From Prolixibacteraceae bacterium (lineage in GTDB: Bacteria > Bacteroidota > Bacteroidia > Bacteroidales > Prolixibacteraceae): a stretch of 64,000 nucleotides of DNA. The stretch's first letter is position 1, and the number at the start of each line of letters is the position of its first letter. The position numbers and the translations under genes were made by a program. Positions 27,585 to 36,157 of this stretch are shown one piece after another. Location of the stretch: NCBI GenBank assembly GCA_021740385.1, contig JAIOZY010000004.1, positions 1-64,000 of the forward strand. The letters run 5' to 3'. The notes below the pieces were generated by a model. The model was not told the origin of the DNA. It did not search any database and saw nothing but the letters and a program-made list of their open reading frames with translations.

Positions 27585-28013
27585 ATGAAAATTTTAATTC
27601 TATGCACCGGCAACAGTTGCCGCAGCCAAATGGCACACGGCTTTTTACAATCGTTCAATCCCGAGCTTACCGTATGTTCAGCCGGAACCGAAGCATCGGG
27701 CAAACTAAATGAAAAGGCGGTAAAAGCCATGGCCGAAGTTGGCATTGATATCAGCCACCATACGTCCGATCCCGTTGAAAAATACCTGTACGATGAATGG
27801 GACTATGTAATTACCGTTTGTGGCGGAGCCAACGAAGTATGCCCGGCCTTTTTGGGCAAGGTAAAACACCGTCTGCACATTGGTTTCGACGACCCGTCAC
27901 ATGCAACGGGCACCGAAGAGTTCATCTGGAGTGAATTCATCCGTGTGCGCGATGAAATTAAAGAAGCTTTTTGGAACTTTTATACTGAAAATATTAATCC
28001 ACAACATGCCTAG
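27585..28013 (+). CDS. arsC: thioredoxin-dependent arsenate reductase
   Basis: A 142-residue low-molecular-weight-phosphatase-fold arsenate reductase. The P-loop is C7-TGNSC12-RS; C7, C79 and C86 have the same spacing as the catalytic and relay cysteines C10, C82 and C89 of Bacillus subtilis ArsC, so electrons should come from thioredoxin. DDPSHATG is the conserved acid/base region. It reduces As(V) to As(III) in the cytoplasm for export by Acr3 (29369). The gene overlaps hgcA by eight bases, tying the two in one translation unit. Confidence 0.93.
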   Translation: MKILILCTGNSCRSQMAHGFLQSFNPELTVCSAGTEASGKLNEKAVKAMAEVGIDISHHTSDPVEKYLYDEWDYVITVCGGANEVCPAFLGKVKHRLHIGFDDPSHATGTEEFIWSEFIRVRDEIKEAFWNFYTENINPQHA

Positions 28014-29031
28014 CCCTATTGATTATCAGAATTTACAACCTTTGGCGATATCTTTTCCCTCGGTATCGGCGAAATGGATCGGCCGTGACTTTGTTGATGC
28101 TGTTAAAGTCCGTTGGGGAATCGGACGGAATAGTTCGAAAGTCACTCCCGGGGTTTATAAGATTGGAAATCCCGATAGCCAGTCTGATGTATTTGTTTCG
28201 GCAAACTATAAATTATCATTTGATATCCTGAGGAAGAATCTGAAGTCATTTAATGCCTGGATTCTTGTCATTGACACTAAGGGTGTAAATGTTTGGTGTG
28301 CAGCGGGCAAAGGTAATTTCGGCACAGAAACCCTGGTTAGAAGTATCGACAAAACTTTTTTAAAGAGTATCGTCAGCCATCGCAGGTTAATTGTACCGCA
28401 ACTGGGAGCCGTGGGAGTGGCCGCTCATAAAATTAAGGAGCAGACCGGTTTTAAAGTGATTTTCGGGCCTGTTCAAGCCGCTGATATTGCTGAATTTGTA
28501 AAAGCAGGCTATAAAGCTACACCCGAAATGCGAAAAATAAACTTTCCTTTTTATGAACGGGCAAAGTTAATTCCGGTCGATTTAGTATATTGGAAATACA
28601 GATTGCTTGCAGCCTTGTTTGTTGTATTTGTTTTTTCGGGGCTCGACCGTTCCGGTTTCCTTTTTACCAAAATGCTTCATACTTCATTGTTCCCGGCATT
28701 GAACATCTTTACCGGTTACCTGGCTGGAATGGTAATTACCCCATTGTTGCTACCGGTTATTCCTGCAAGGGCTTTTTCACTTAAAGGGGCTTTGTGGGGA
28801 TTAATTTTCATCGTTTTTCTGAATTTGTTTTTTATTGCACCAAACATTGAAAGAATTGCATTGGCACTTATGGGTATAGCTGTAGCTTCTTTTGCCGCTT
28901 TAAATTTTACAGGTGCAACAACTTATACTTCACTATCTGGTGTAAAGCTTGAAATGAAATGGTCAATACCCTTTCAGATTGGTTTTGCAGCCGTTGGATT
29001 GCTGTTATTTATAATTTCAAAACTGATATAA
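28006..29031 (+). CDS. hgcA: HgcA, corrinoid mercury methyltransferase
   Basis: A 341-residue protein with the hallmark cap-helix motif NVWCAAGK (N95 to K102). C98 is the predicted lower-axial thiolate ligand of the corrinoid cobalt that lets HgcA transfer a methyl carbanion to Hg(II). Residues about 1-185 form the corrinoid-binding domain related to the CFeSP large subunit; the rest has five membrane helices, as in all HgcA. Length is normal. ATG 28006 overlaps the arsC end; hgcB starts one base after its stop. Known HgcA proteins receive methyl groups through the folate pathway. The motif, membrane domain and HgcB partner together make the call firm; activity on mercury is inferred. Confidence 0.95.
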   Translation: MPSPIDYQNLQPLAISFPSVSAKWIGRDFVDAVKVRWGIGRNSSKVTPGVYKIGNPDSQSDVFVSANYKLSFDILRKNLKSFNAWILVIDTKGVNVWCAAGKGNFGTETLVRSIDKTFLKSIVSHRRLIVPQLGAVGVAAHKIKEQTGFKVIFGPVQAADIAEFVKAGYKATPEMRKINFPFYERAKLIPVDLVYWKYRLLAALFVVFVFSGLDRSGFLFTKMLHTSLFPALNIFTGYLAGMVITPLLLPVIPARAFSLKGALWGLIFIVFLNLFFIAPNIERIALALMGIAVASFAALNFTGATTYTSLSGVKLEMKWSIPFQIGFAAVGLLLFIISKLI

Positions 29032-29032
29032 A

Positions 29033-29332
29033 ATGCAATATTTAAGAAATGTAGTTACCTTAAAATTAAATGGCGATTTATGCACAGGTTGCCGATTATG
29101 TGCTATCGTTTGTCCGCATGCTGTTTTTGAAATTGTGAACAAAAAAGCCCGCATTGCAAATATTGATAATTGTATGGAATGCGGTGCTTGTGCCCTGAAT
29201 TGTCAGTTTGGTGCCATTACTGTAAATTCAGGAGTTGGATGTGCTGCCGGTATATTAAACGGAATTCTCAATAATACAGAGCCCTCTTGTGGTTGTAATG
29301 CAACAGGGGAAAACAAAACTTCGTGTTGTTAA
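29033..29332 (+). CDS. hgcB: HgcB, ferredoxin partner of HgcA
   Basis: A 99-residue ferredoxin with two 4Fe-4S sets: C17, C20, C23, C27 (CTGCRLCAIVCP) and C47, C50, C53, C57 (CMECGACALNC). The CMECGAC motif, an additional C70 in GVGCAAG and the terminal vicinal pair C98-C99 are the features that mark HgcB; the pair is thought to deliver Hg(II) to HgcA while the clusters reduce its cobalt. An extra CGC (C86, C88) precedes the terminal pair. It starts one base after hgcA and is followed 36 bases later by acr3. Confidence 0.94.
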   Translation: MQYLRNVVTLKLNGDLCTGCRLCAIVCPHAVFEIVNKKARIANIDNCMECGACALNCQFGAITVNSGVGCAAGILNGILNNTEPSCGCNATGENKTSCC

Positions 29333-29368
29333 AAAAAGTAACGTATCAGTAATAAAACATTTTACGGC

Positions 29369-30400
29369 ATGAATAAAAAGAATAGGAAAATCGGTTTTTT
29401 TGAAAAATACTTAACATTGTGGGTAGCTGTTTGCATTGCTGCCGGAATTGGCATTGGCCATTTTGCCGGCGATAACATCCAGGTAATAAGTGATATCGAA
29501 GTTTTCAAAGTGAACATCCCGGTAGCCATTTTAATTTGGCTGATGATTTATCCCATGATGCTCCAGGTCGATTTTTCCAGCATAAAAAATATCCGCAAAC
29601 GCCCCCGTGGAATCATTCTGACTTTGGTGGTAAACTGGCTGGTAAAACCATTTACCATGGCATTTTTTGCCTGGATTTTTTTTACAAAACTATACAGCGC
29701 TTTCATTTCTCCCGAACAAGCCGGTGAATACATTGCGGGGGCAATCCTTCTCGGAGCTGCACCCTGTACGGCCATGGTTTTTGTTTGGAGTTACCTGACC
29801 AATGGTGATCCGAACTATACCCTGGTCCAGGTTTCGGTAAACGACCTGATTATTCTTGTAGCTTTTGTGCCCATTGTAGGCCTGTTGCTCGGAATTGCAA
29901 ATATTTCCATACCGTATGATACGCTCGCTGCCAGCATTGTTATTTTTGTCGTAATTCCGCTTTTGGCGGGTTACATAACACACAAAGCGCTTATCAGAAA
30001 AAGGGGCGAAGAATGGTTTAAAAACAAATTCCTGCCCCGGTTCAAGCCCGTTTCAATTATAGCTCTGCTTATCACGTTGATTTTGCTTTTTGCTTTCCAG
30101 GGTACTACCATCATTGAAAAGCCATTGATTATTTTGCTTGTAGCTATTCCACTGGTCATTCAAACGTATTTCATATTTTTTATTACCTGGTTTACCGGGA
30201 GAAAAATCAAATTGCCTCACGCGATAAATTCACCGGCAGCCATGATTGGCGCCAGTAACTTTTTCGAACTGGCCGTGGCTGTGGCCATTTCTTTGTTCGG
30301 GCTGCAATCGCCGGCAGCCATGGTAACGGTTGTTGGCGTGTTGGTCGAAGTGCCGGTTATGTTGTCGTTAGTTTGGCTTGCCAACAAATGGAAATATTAA
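29369..30400 (+). CDS. acr3: ACR3-family arsenite efflux permease
   Basis: A 343-residue ten-helix transporter that expels As(III). GAAPCTAMVFVWS holds the conserved C133 and SNFFELAVAVAI the conserved Glu-containing helix, both required in characterised Acr3 proteins. Length is typical. It is the last gene of arsR-arsC-hgcA-hgcB-acr3, so arsenate reduction, mercury methylation and arsenite export appear to share one transcript. No terminator is obvious downstream. Confidence 0.92.
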   Translation: MNKKNRKIGFFEKYLTLWVAVCIAAGIGIGHFAGDNIQVISDIEVFKVNIPVAILIWLMIYPMMLQVDFSSIKNIRKRPRGIILTLVVNWLVKPFTMAFFAWIFFTKLYSAFISPEQAGEYIAGAILLGAAPCTAMVFVWSYLTNGDPNYTLVQVSVNDLIILVAFVPIVGLLLGIANISIPYDTLAASIVIFVVIPLLAGYITHKALIRKRGEEWFKNKFLPRFKPVSIIALLITLILLFAFQGTTIIEKPLIILLVAIPLVIQTYFIFFITWFTGRKIKLPHAINSPAAMIGASNFFELAVAVAISLFGLQSPAAMVTVVGVLVEVPVMLSLVWLANKWKY

Positions 30401-30562
30401 TTATTCAGAAAAATTTCCTTAAAAATGAACATATCCCCACTGGTGGAAATTATTTTAACAAGGTTTCTTTTCAGAATTGTTTGTTTGAAAAAATATTCAT
30501 TAAATATTCGTTTTTTTTATACCTGAATTGATTAAAATATTGGGCAGAGTATCCGATTCCCC

Positions 30563-30570
30563 TATTTTTG
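30563..30570 (+). promoter_or_regulatory. possible -7 box of the fumarate reductase operon
   Basis: TATTTTTG lies 50 bases before the cytochrome b gene. Upstream TTGG/ATTG is only a weak -33 match, so this is a tentative promoter within the 218-base gap after acr3. Confidence 0.35.
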
Positions 30571-30619
30571 TGGTTCTTTTTTGAAAAATATTATTTAATA
30601 AACAATAAACGAGATTCTT

Positions 30620-31321
30620 ATGAGCAAAGGAAGTTTTCTGAACGCTTCTGTTGGCCGTAAATTCCTGATGAGCATTACCGGGCTTTTTCTGATCATGTTC
30701 CTTCTGGTGCACATGTCGATTAACCTGCTGTTGATTTTCGACGACAGCGGCGACCTGTTCAACATCGCGGCCCACTTTATGGCAACCAACCCGTTTATAA
30801 AGATAATTGAACCGGTTCTGGCGCTGGGTTTTGCCATTCATATCCTGTGGTCAATCATCATTACCATTCAGAACATGAGGGCACGCCCCGTGAAATACCT
30901 GAAATCGAACCAGGCCGTTAACAGCACCTGGGCATCGCGCAACATGTTTATACTGGGCGCCATGCTTTTTGTTTACATTGGTATCCACCTGTACAATTTT
31001 TGGTGGAAAATGAAATTTGCTGGCGATCCGCTCCTCGAACACATTACTGTTATGCAGGCAGGAGTGCCGGTTGAAATGGAAAACGCTTATGCCCTTGTAG
31101 CAACACTTTTTAAAGAGAGTGTGATTTACGACATCGTATACATAATTGGCGGTGTGCTTCTGGGACTGCATGTTTCGCACGGCTTTTGGTCGGCATTTCA
31201 AACCATTGGTTTCAACAACCATATCTGGCGGAAAAGGCTTTTTGTGCTGGCACAGGTTATCGGGGCAATTTTTGCCATTGGTTTCTCGGTAATTCCCCTC
31301 TATTTTTTGATTAAGTTTTAA
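30620..31321 (+). CDS. frdC: fumarate reductase/succinate dehydrogenase cytochrome b subunit
   Basis: A 233-residue membrane subunit with five helices, of the diheme B-type family (as in Wolinella and Bacteroides), which binds quinone and anchors the FrdA-FrdB head to the membrane. Candidate haem ligands are the His residues in [33 protein letters not shown] and [12 protein letters not shown]. It is the first gene of a C-A-B operon. In an anaerobic Bacteroidota it most likely works with menaquinol as a fumarate reductase, but the reverse succinate dehydrogenase reaction cannot be excluded. Confidence 0.93.
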   Translation: MSKGSFLNASVGRKFLMSITGLFLIMFLLVHMSINLLLIFDDSGDLFNIAAHFMATNPFIKIIEPVLALGFAIHILWSIIITIQNMRARPVKYLKSNQAVNSTWASRNMFILGAMLFVYIGIHLYNFWWKMKFAGDPLLEHITVMQAGVPVEMENAYALVATLFKESVIYDIVYIIGGVLLGLHVSHGFWSAFQTIGFNNHIWRKRLFVLAQVIGAIFAIGFSVIPLYFLIKF

Positions 31322-31338
31322 CCGGAAAAATTATTTCT

Positions 31339-33279
31339 ATGAGTAAAATAGACAATAAAATACCTGCAGTGCCCCTCGCCGAAAAATGGTCGAAACACAA
31401 GGAATCGATCAAAGTAGTGAGTCCTGCAAACAAGCGAAAACTCGATGTTATTGTGGTGGGTACCGGCCTGGCCGGCGCTTCGGCAGCTGCATCGCTTGCC
31501 GAACTGGGCTACAACGTACATGCGTTTTGTTACCAGGACAGTCCCCGCCGCGCACATTCCATTTCGGCACAGGGCGGAATCAATGCGGCAAAAAATTACC
31601 AGAACGACAACGATTCGGTTTTCCGTTTGTTTTTCGATACCATTAAAGGCGGCGATTACCGTTCCCGCGAGGCAAATGTTTACCGTCTGGCCGAAGTATC
31701 GCCCAACATCATCGACCAGTGCGTGGCACAAGGCGTGCCTTTTGCCCGTGAATACGGCGGCACACTGGCCAACCGTTCATTCGGAGGTGTGCTTGTTAGC
31801 CGGACTTTTTACGCGCGCGGCCAAACCGGCCAGCAGTTGCTGTTGGGTGCTTACGGTGCTTTAAACAGGCAGGTTGCAAAAGGAAGTGTGAAAATGTACA
31901 CCCGCCACGAAATGCTCGATGTGGTCATTGTCGACGGGAAAGCCCGTGGCATTATTGCCCGCGACATGGTTAACGGCGAAGTGAAACGCTTTGGTGCACA
32001 CGCCGTGGTGGTTGCCACCGGAGGGTACGGAAATGTGTTTTTCCTGTCGACAAACGCCATGGGCTGCAACGGATCGGCTGTCTGGCAGTGCTACAAAAAA
32101 GGTGCGTGGTTTGCCAACCCGTGCTTCGTACAAATACACCCAACCTGCATTCCGGTTCATGGCGACCAGCAATCGAAACTGACGCTGATGTCGGAATCGT
32201 TGCGTAACGATGGCCGTGTTTGGGTCCCAAAGAAAAAAGAAGATGCCGAAAAACTGCAAAAAGGTGAAATAAGCCCAAACGACATACCCGACGAAGCCCG
32301 CGACTTTTACCTCGAACGCCGTTACCCGAGTTACGGTAACCTGGTGCCGCGCGATGTGGCTTCGCGTGCCGCAAAAGAACGCTGCGATGCCGGATTTGGC
32401 GTGAACAACACCGGGAAAGCCGTCTACCTCGATTTCAAATATTCAATCGAACGGCTGGGAAAAGATGTGATTGAAGCCCGCTACGGGAACCTTTTTCAGA
32501 TGTACGAGAAAATTACCGATGTCGATCCATACAAAGAACCCATGATGATTTACCCGGCCATCCACTACACAATGGGCGGGCTCTGGGTTGATTATAACCT
32601 GATGACCAACATTCCCGGCTTGTATGCCATTGGTGAAGCCAACTTCAGCGACCACGGCGCTAACCGCCTGGGGGCTTCGGCCTTAATGCAGGGACTGGCC
32701 GACGGTTATTTCGTGTTGCCCTACACCATTGGCGACTACCTGGCCAATGAAATTATGACACCGAAAATTGACACCAGTATACCCGAGTTTGAAGAAGCTG
32801 AAAAATCAGTTACCGGGCGCCTTGAAAAGCTCTTTAACATTAAAGGGACCGAACCGGTTGACCATTTCCACAAAGAGCTGGGCCACATTATGTGGGATTA
32901 CGTGGGCATGAGCCGCAATGCCGAAGGCTTAAAAACGGCAGTTGAAAAGATGAAAAAGCTGAAAAAAGAGTTCTGGGCCAATGTGCTTGTGCCGGGTGAA
33001 ATGAGCAATGTAAACCCCGAACTGGAAAAAGCAGGCCGTGTAGCCGATTTCATTGACATTGGAATTCTTATGGCGCAGGATGCACTTGACCGGAAAGAGT
33101 CGTGCGGCGGTCACTTCCGCGAAGAATCGGTTACCGATGAAGGGGAAGCAAAACGCGATGATGAAGATTTCACCTACGCCTCGTGCTGGGAATACAAAGG
33201 TGAAGATGCAGAACCTGTGCTGAACAAGGAAGATTTGGAGTTCGAAAATGTAGCGTTAACGCAACGGAGTTATAAATAA
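31339..33279 (+). CDS. frdA: fumarate reductase/succinate dehydrogenase flavoprotein subunit
   Basis: A 646-residue catalytic subunit interconverting fumarate and succinate. The FAD fold starts at [30 protein letters not shown] contains the His expected to bind FAD covalently; [13 protein letters not shown] and [13 protein letters not shown] carry substrate-binding residues; [15 protein letters not shown] is the usual C-terminal signature. Length matches the B-type family. It lies 17 bases after frdC. Some published neighbours of this type use the complex for both directions. Confidence 0.95.
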   Translation: MSKIDNKIPAVPLAEKWSKHKESIKVVSPANKRKLDVIVVGTGLAGASAAASLAELGYNVHAFCYQDSPRRAHSISAQGGINAAKNYQNDNDSVFRLFFDTIKGGDYRSREANVYRLAEVSPNIIDQCVAQGVPFAREYGGTLANRSFGGVLVSRTFYARGQTGQQLLLGAYGALNRQVAKGSVKMYTRHEMLDVVIVDGKARGIIARDMVNGEVKRFGAHAVVVATGGYGNVFFLSTNAMGCNGSAVWQCYKKGAWFANPCFVQIHPTCIPVHGDQQSKLTLMSESLRNDGRVWVPKKKEDAEKLQKGEISPNDIPDEARDFYLERRYPSYGNLVPRDVASRAAKERCDAGFGVNNTGKAVYLDFKYSIERLGKDVIEARYGNLFQMYEKITDVDPYKEPMMIYPAIHYTMGGLWVDYNLMTNIPGLYAIGEANFSDHGANRLGASALMQGLADGYFVLPYTIGDYLANEIMTPKIDTSIPEFEEAEKSVTGRLEKLFNIKGTEPVDHFHKELGHIMWDYVGMSRNAEGLKTAVEKMKKLKKEFWANVLVPGEMSNVNPELEKAGRVADFIDIGILMAQDALDRKESCGGHFREESVTDEGEAKRDDEDFTYASCWEYKGEDAEPVLNKEDLEFENVALTQRSYK

Positions 33280-33290
33280 AGCCCCACTTA

Positions 33291-33345
33291 ATCCCCCCTA
33301 AGGGGGGAAACTCCTTCCCTTTGGGAAGGTTGGGATGGGCTTTTA
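33291..33345. repeat. REP-like palindromic element inside the frd operon
   Basis: Two hairpins in tandem, CCCCCC-TAA-GGGGGG (near 33297-33308) and CTTCCC-TTT-GGGAAG (33312-33330), are followed by GGTTGGGATGGGCTTTT. The unit fills almost the whole gap between frdA and frdB. Its composition resembles dispersed Bacteroidota intergenic palindromes; it may stabilise the frdCA message or attenuate frdB. Confidence 0.6.
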
Positions 33346-33357
33346 ATAAAAATTGTT

Positions 33358-34119
33358 ATGGCAGATGTTATTTTAAAAAAAATATACGTGAAGGTTTGGC
33401 GACAGAACAATGTCAGGGCAAAAGGCCGCTTCGAAACCTACGAGGTGGAAAACATCTCACAGGGCAGTTCGTTCCTCGAAATGCTCGATATTTTGAATGA
33501 TAAACTGATCCGCGAAGGGAAAGACCCGATTGCATTCGATCACGATTGCCGTGAGGGGATATGCGGAACTTGCAGCTTGTACGTAAACGGCCGTGCCCAC
33601 GGTCCCGACCGCGACATTACAACCTGCCAGTTACACATGCGCAAGTTCAACGAAGGTGAAACCATTACCATCGAGCCCTGGCGTGCCGGCGCTTTCCCGG
33701 TCATCAAAGACCTGATGGTTGACCGTACTGCTTTTGAAAAAATACAGCAGGCCGGCGGCTTTGTTTCAGTGAACACCGGTGGCGTGCCCGACGGCAATGC
33801 CATCCCCATTGGATATGAAGATGCAGAAGAGGCCATGGATGCTGCTGCCTGCATTGGTTGCGGGGCTTGTGTGGCAACCTGCAAAAACTCATCGGCCATG
33901 TTGTTTGTGGCAGCGAAGGTATCGCAACTGGCCAAACTTCCGCAAGGCAAGGTGGAAGGCAAACGCCGTGCAAAAGCCATGGTAGCAAAAATGGACGAAC
34001 TGGGTTTTGGCGGTTGCACCAATACCGGTGCCTGCGAGCTGGAATGCCCCAAAGGAATAAGCATTTCGCACATTGCAAGGTTGAACAGGGAATATTTGAA
34101 AGCAAAATTTTCGGATTAG
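33358..34119 (+). CDS. frdB: fumarate reductase/succinate dehydrogenase iron-sulfur subunit
   Basis: A 253-residue electron-transfer subunit. It has the 2Fe-2S motif [15 protein letters not shown], then [15 protein letters not shown] and [15 protein letters not shown] for the 4Fe-4S and 3Fe-4S clusters. This order and length are those of B-type FrdB/SdhB. It transfers electrons between the haem subunit and the flavin. It follows frdA after a repeat element and is closed by a terminator. Confidence 0.95.
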   Translation: MADVILKKIYVKVWRQNNVRAKGRFETYEVENISQGSSFLEMLDILNDKLIREGKDPIAFDHDCREGICGTCSLYVNGRAHGPDRDITTCQLHMRKFNEGETITIEPWRAGAFPVIKDLMVDRTAFEKIQQAGGFVSVNTGGVPDGNAIPIGYEDAEEAMDAAACIGCGACVATCKNSSAMLFVAAKVSQLAKLPQGKVEGKRRAKAMVAKMDELGFGGCTNTGACELECPKGISISHIARLNREYLKAKFSD

Positions 34120-34143
34120 AAATTAACCGTTTCTAAAAATATG

Positions 34144-34178
34144 AACCGCTTTTTCAGGATTAGGAGAGGCGGTTTTTT
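34144..34178 (+). terminator. terminator of the frd operon
   Basis: AACCGC (34144-34149) pairs with GCGGTT (34169-34174) and is followed by a T run to 34178. It also separates frdB from the convergent ATPase gene at 34187. Confidence 0.75.
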
Positions 34179-34186
34179 GATATATT

Positions 34187-35341
34187 TTAAACAGGAAGTT
34201 GATTATCAGCAAAAATATTTCTCCAGGGAATAACTTCTGTACCGTTACTTCTTTTCTGAACAGAATCGCCGTCATAAATAATGGTAGCCTTACTGTTTCC
34301 TGATAGTCTTTTCCAATAGTCAATATTCTTAAAGTATTCAGAAGTAATTGTTTTTCCTGACTTTATTTCTACGGGATACAATTCAAGACCGTTTTCAATT
34401 ATCAGGTCAATTTCATGCCCTGATTTATCCCTCCAGAAATAGAAGTTATGATGAATTCCCAAATTCAACTTCTTTTTATAAAATTCAGAAATAACAAAAT
34501 TTTCGAAAATACTACCGTATAATGGATGAAAAGTCAGTTGTTCAACCTTTCTGATTCCCATTAAACTGCATAATAATCCAGTATCGTAAAAATAGATTTT
34601 AGGCATTTTTACTAACCTCTTATTAAAGTTTTTATAGTGTGGATATAAGCGATAAATAATGAAACTACTTTCAAGGATGCTTAACCATGATTGAACTGTT
34701 TTATGATCGATTCCCAATTCAATCCCAATACTGCTCATGTTTAATAATTGCCCGGTCCTTCCTGCACATAATTGAACAAAACGCTTAAAGTTACCAAGGT
34801 TACTAATGTTTTTTAACTGTCTGACATCCCGCTCGATATATGTTGTGATATAATTTTCCAACCATATTGTTGAATTAACCGGCTGGTCGTAAAGGGGTGG
34901 ATAAAAACCTTTTAAAATTTGATCTTTCACAGTCGATGTTTCAATTTCATTGATTGAGAAAGGCAACAAAATTTGATAAGCAATCCTGCCTGCCAGGCTT
35001 TGGGTAATGTTTTCCTGTAACAAAAAATTATTAGAGCCCGTTAGTATAAACTTGCCTGTTTCTTTTGTTTCATCGAGAATTTGTTGCAAATAGGAAAACA
35101 ATTCAGGCACATTCTGTATTTCATCTATTATCGCACCATCGGAATAGTAATTCAGAAAACCCTGTGGATCAGATACTGCAAACTCTCTATTTGTTAGATT
35201 TTCAAGGCTAACACAGGCTTTATCGGGAAAAACAGCCTTTGCCAGTGTAGTTTTCCCCGATTGCCTGGGGCCAATTATGGCAACTGCCTTAAATTGACTG
35301 GAGAGCTGGATCAAATTTTCTTGCGCTTTTCTGAATATCAT
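34187..35341 (-). CDS. AAA+ ATPase with DUF4143 domain
   Basis: A 384-residue P-loop ATPase. Walker A is GPRQSGKT (residues 24-31) and Walker B is AIIDEIQNVPEL; the C-terminal half is the DUF4143 restriction-endonuclease-like domain (IYFYDTGLLCSLMGI, HEIDLIIENGLELYPVEIK). Such proteins are common accessory genes in Bacteroidota and archaea, and no agreed function exists. ATG 35341 was chosen over an upstream in-frame ATG at 35356 because it matches the usual MIFRKAQENL start. It lies next to a transposase remnant and HicAB, marking an accessory patch. Confidence 0.85.
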   Translation of the reverse strand: MIFRKAQENLIQLSSQFKAVAIIGPRQSGKTTLAKAVFPDKACVSLENLTNREFAVSDPQGFLNYYSDGAIIDEIQNVPELFSYLQQILDETKETGKFILTGSNNFLLQENITQSLAGRIAYQILLPFSINEIETSTVKDQILKGFYPPLYDQPVNSTIWLENYITTYIERDVRQLKNISNLGNFKRFVQLCAGRTGQLLNMSSIGIELGIDHKTVQSWLSILESSFIIYRLYPHYKNFNKRLVKMPKIYFYDTGLLCSLMGIRKVEQLTFHPLYGSIFENFVISEFYKKKLNLGIHHNFYFWRDKSGHEIDLIIENGLELYPVEIKSGKTITSEYFKNIDYWKRLSGNSKATIIYDGDSVQKRSNGTEVIPWRNIFADNQLPV

Positions 35342-35466
35342 AACCCAAATATACAATTTGGGAATCTGATTCCCAAATTGTCCGTTATTTTTGTTTGTCT
35401 ATCAAAGTTTTTTGAAAAAAGTTATCTGTGTGCATCCGCCCAATCCCTGTCTGACAGGCAAGTTAT

Positions 35467-35610
35467 CCTGAAAAAATACGGAGAATCAAATTCTATGATG
35501 CTGAAAACAACCGCTATTTCGTTTACTTGACCAACAAAGAGATTAGGATAAGGACAAAATACGCCGACAAAGTTATGAATTACCTTAATGTTTTATATTT
35601 GCCGCACTAA
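35467..35610 (+). pseudogene. IS4-family transposase fragment
   Basis: The frame from 35467 reads PEKIRRIKFYDAENNRYFVY, then LTN; KFYDAENNRYFVYLTN resembles the conserved stretch before the DDE Glu region of IS4-group transposases in Bacteroidota. After LTN the expected continuation is absent and the frame ends at TAA 35608. No inverted repeats or other transposase parts were found, so this is a short relic. Confidence 0.5.
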
Positions 35611-35626
35611 AACGGACAAGTCAGGA

Positions 35627-35839
35627 TTAAACAGCTAAACTTATGGCCTGAGAACGTGGAAAGGGTACAGGTTTTTTATCCGTCTGAAGTTCTTCAATAT
35701 AAAGGCTAATAGCTTCTTTAATATTTGTTTCTATCTCTTGCATTGTTTCTCCCACACTGACACAACCCGGCAAATCAGGAACATAAGCACTATAACCTCC
35801 ATTTTTGCATTCTTCTATAATTACTACATAATTTCTCAT
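35627..35839 (-). CDS. hicB: HicB-family antitoxin
   Basis: A 70-residue HicB-type protein with the partial RNase-H-like fold seen in GGYSAYVPDLPGCVSVGET and a helical EIETNIKEAISLYIEEL segment. It lacks a DNA-binding C-terminal domain, as do many short HicB proteins. It follows hicA after seven bases. It should neutralise HicA by direct binding. Confidence 0.88.
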   Translation of the reverse strand: MRNYVVIIEECKNGGYSAYVPDLPGCVSVGETMQEIETNIKEAISLYIEELQTDKKPVPFPRSQAISLAV

Positions 35840-35846
35840 AATTCCG

Positions 35847-36035
35847 CTATTTAAGTCCCGCTTGTTTTAAAATACTGTTTTCTGTCCCTAAAAGAACATC
35901 TTTGTTTTGCCCGTGATAAGGGACAACAACTATACCATTTTTTGTTTTATGTTTGTATACTTTATGACTACCTTTTTGTCGTACAAAATACCAGCCATCA
36001 TCTTCAATCAGTCTGATAATCTCTTTCAATTTCAT
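35847..36035 (-). CDS. hicA: HicA-family mRNA interferase toxin
   Basis: A 62-residue dsRNA-binding-fold toxin. The catalytic His is in RQKGSHKVYKH, the signature of HicA, with a preceding EDDGWYFV strand. HicA cleaves mRNA independently of ribosomes. It is first in the hicA-hicB pair, on the opposite strand to the neighbouring SusR-like gene. Confidence 0.88.
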   Translation of the reverse strand: MKLKEIIRLIEDDGWYFVRQKGSHKVYKHKTKNGIVVVPYHGQNKDVLLGTENSILKQAGLK

Positions 36036-36157
36036 TGGATAAAATTAATGAAATTTTCATAACAAACGGAACGCAGATGACGCGGGTTAAAAGTTACACG
36101 AAATAATAGATGATCCGGTTTTTAATTCGTTATTTTTGAAAACGAAAATAGTACACC

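Noticed and set aside
28006-29031. HgcA gene as a CdhD/AcsC-type acetyl-CoA pathway corrinoid subunit
   Set aside because: The NVWCAAGK motif, five C-terminal membrane helices and the adjoining HgcB-type ferredoxin are specific to HgcA, and no CODH/ACS genes are nearby.
33540-34105. Long antisense frames over frdB
   Set aside because: They are shadows caused by GC-rich codons of a strongly supported gene on the other strand.
35847-36035. Stand-alone peptide hydrolase or RNA-binding protein instead of HicA
   Set aside because: GSHKVYKH and the adjacent HicB-type gene are diagnostic of the HicAB toxin-antitoxin pair.
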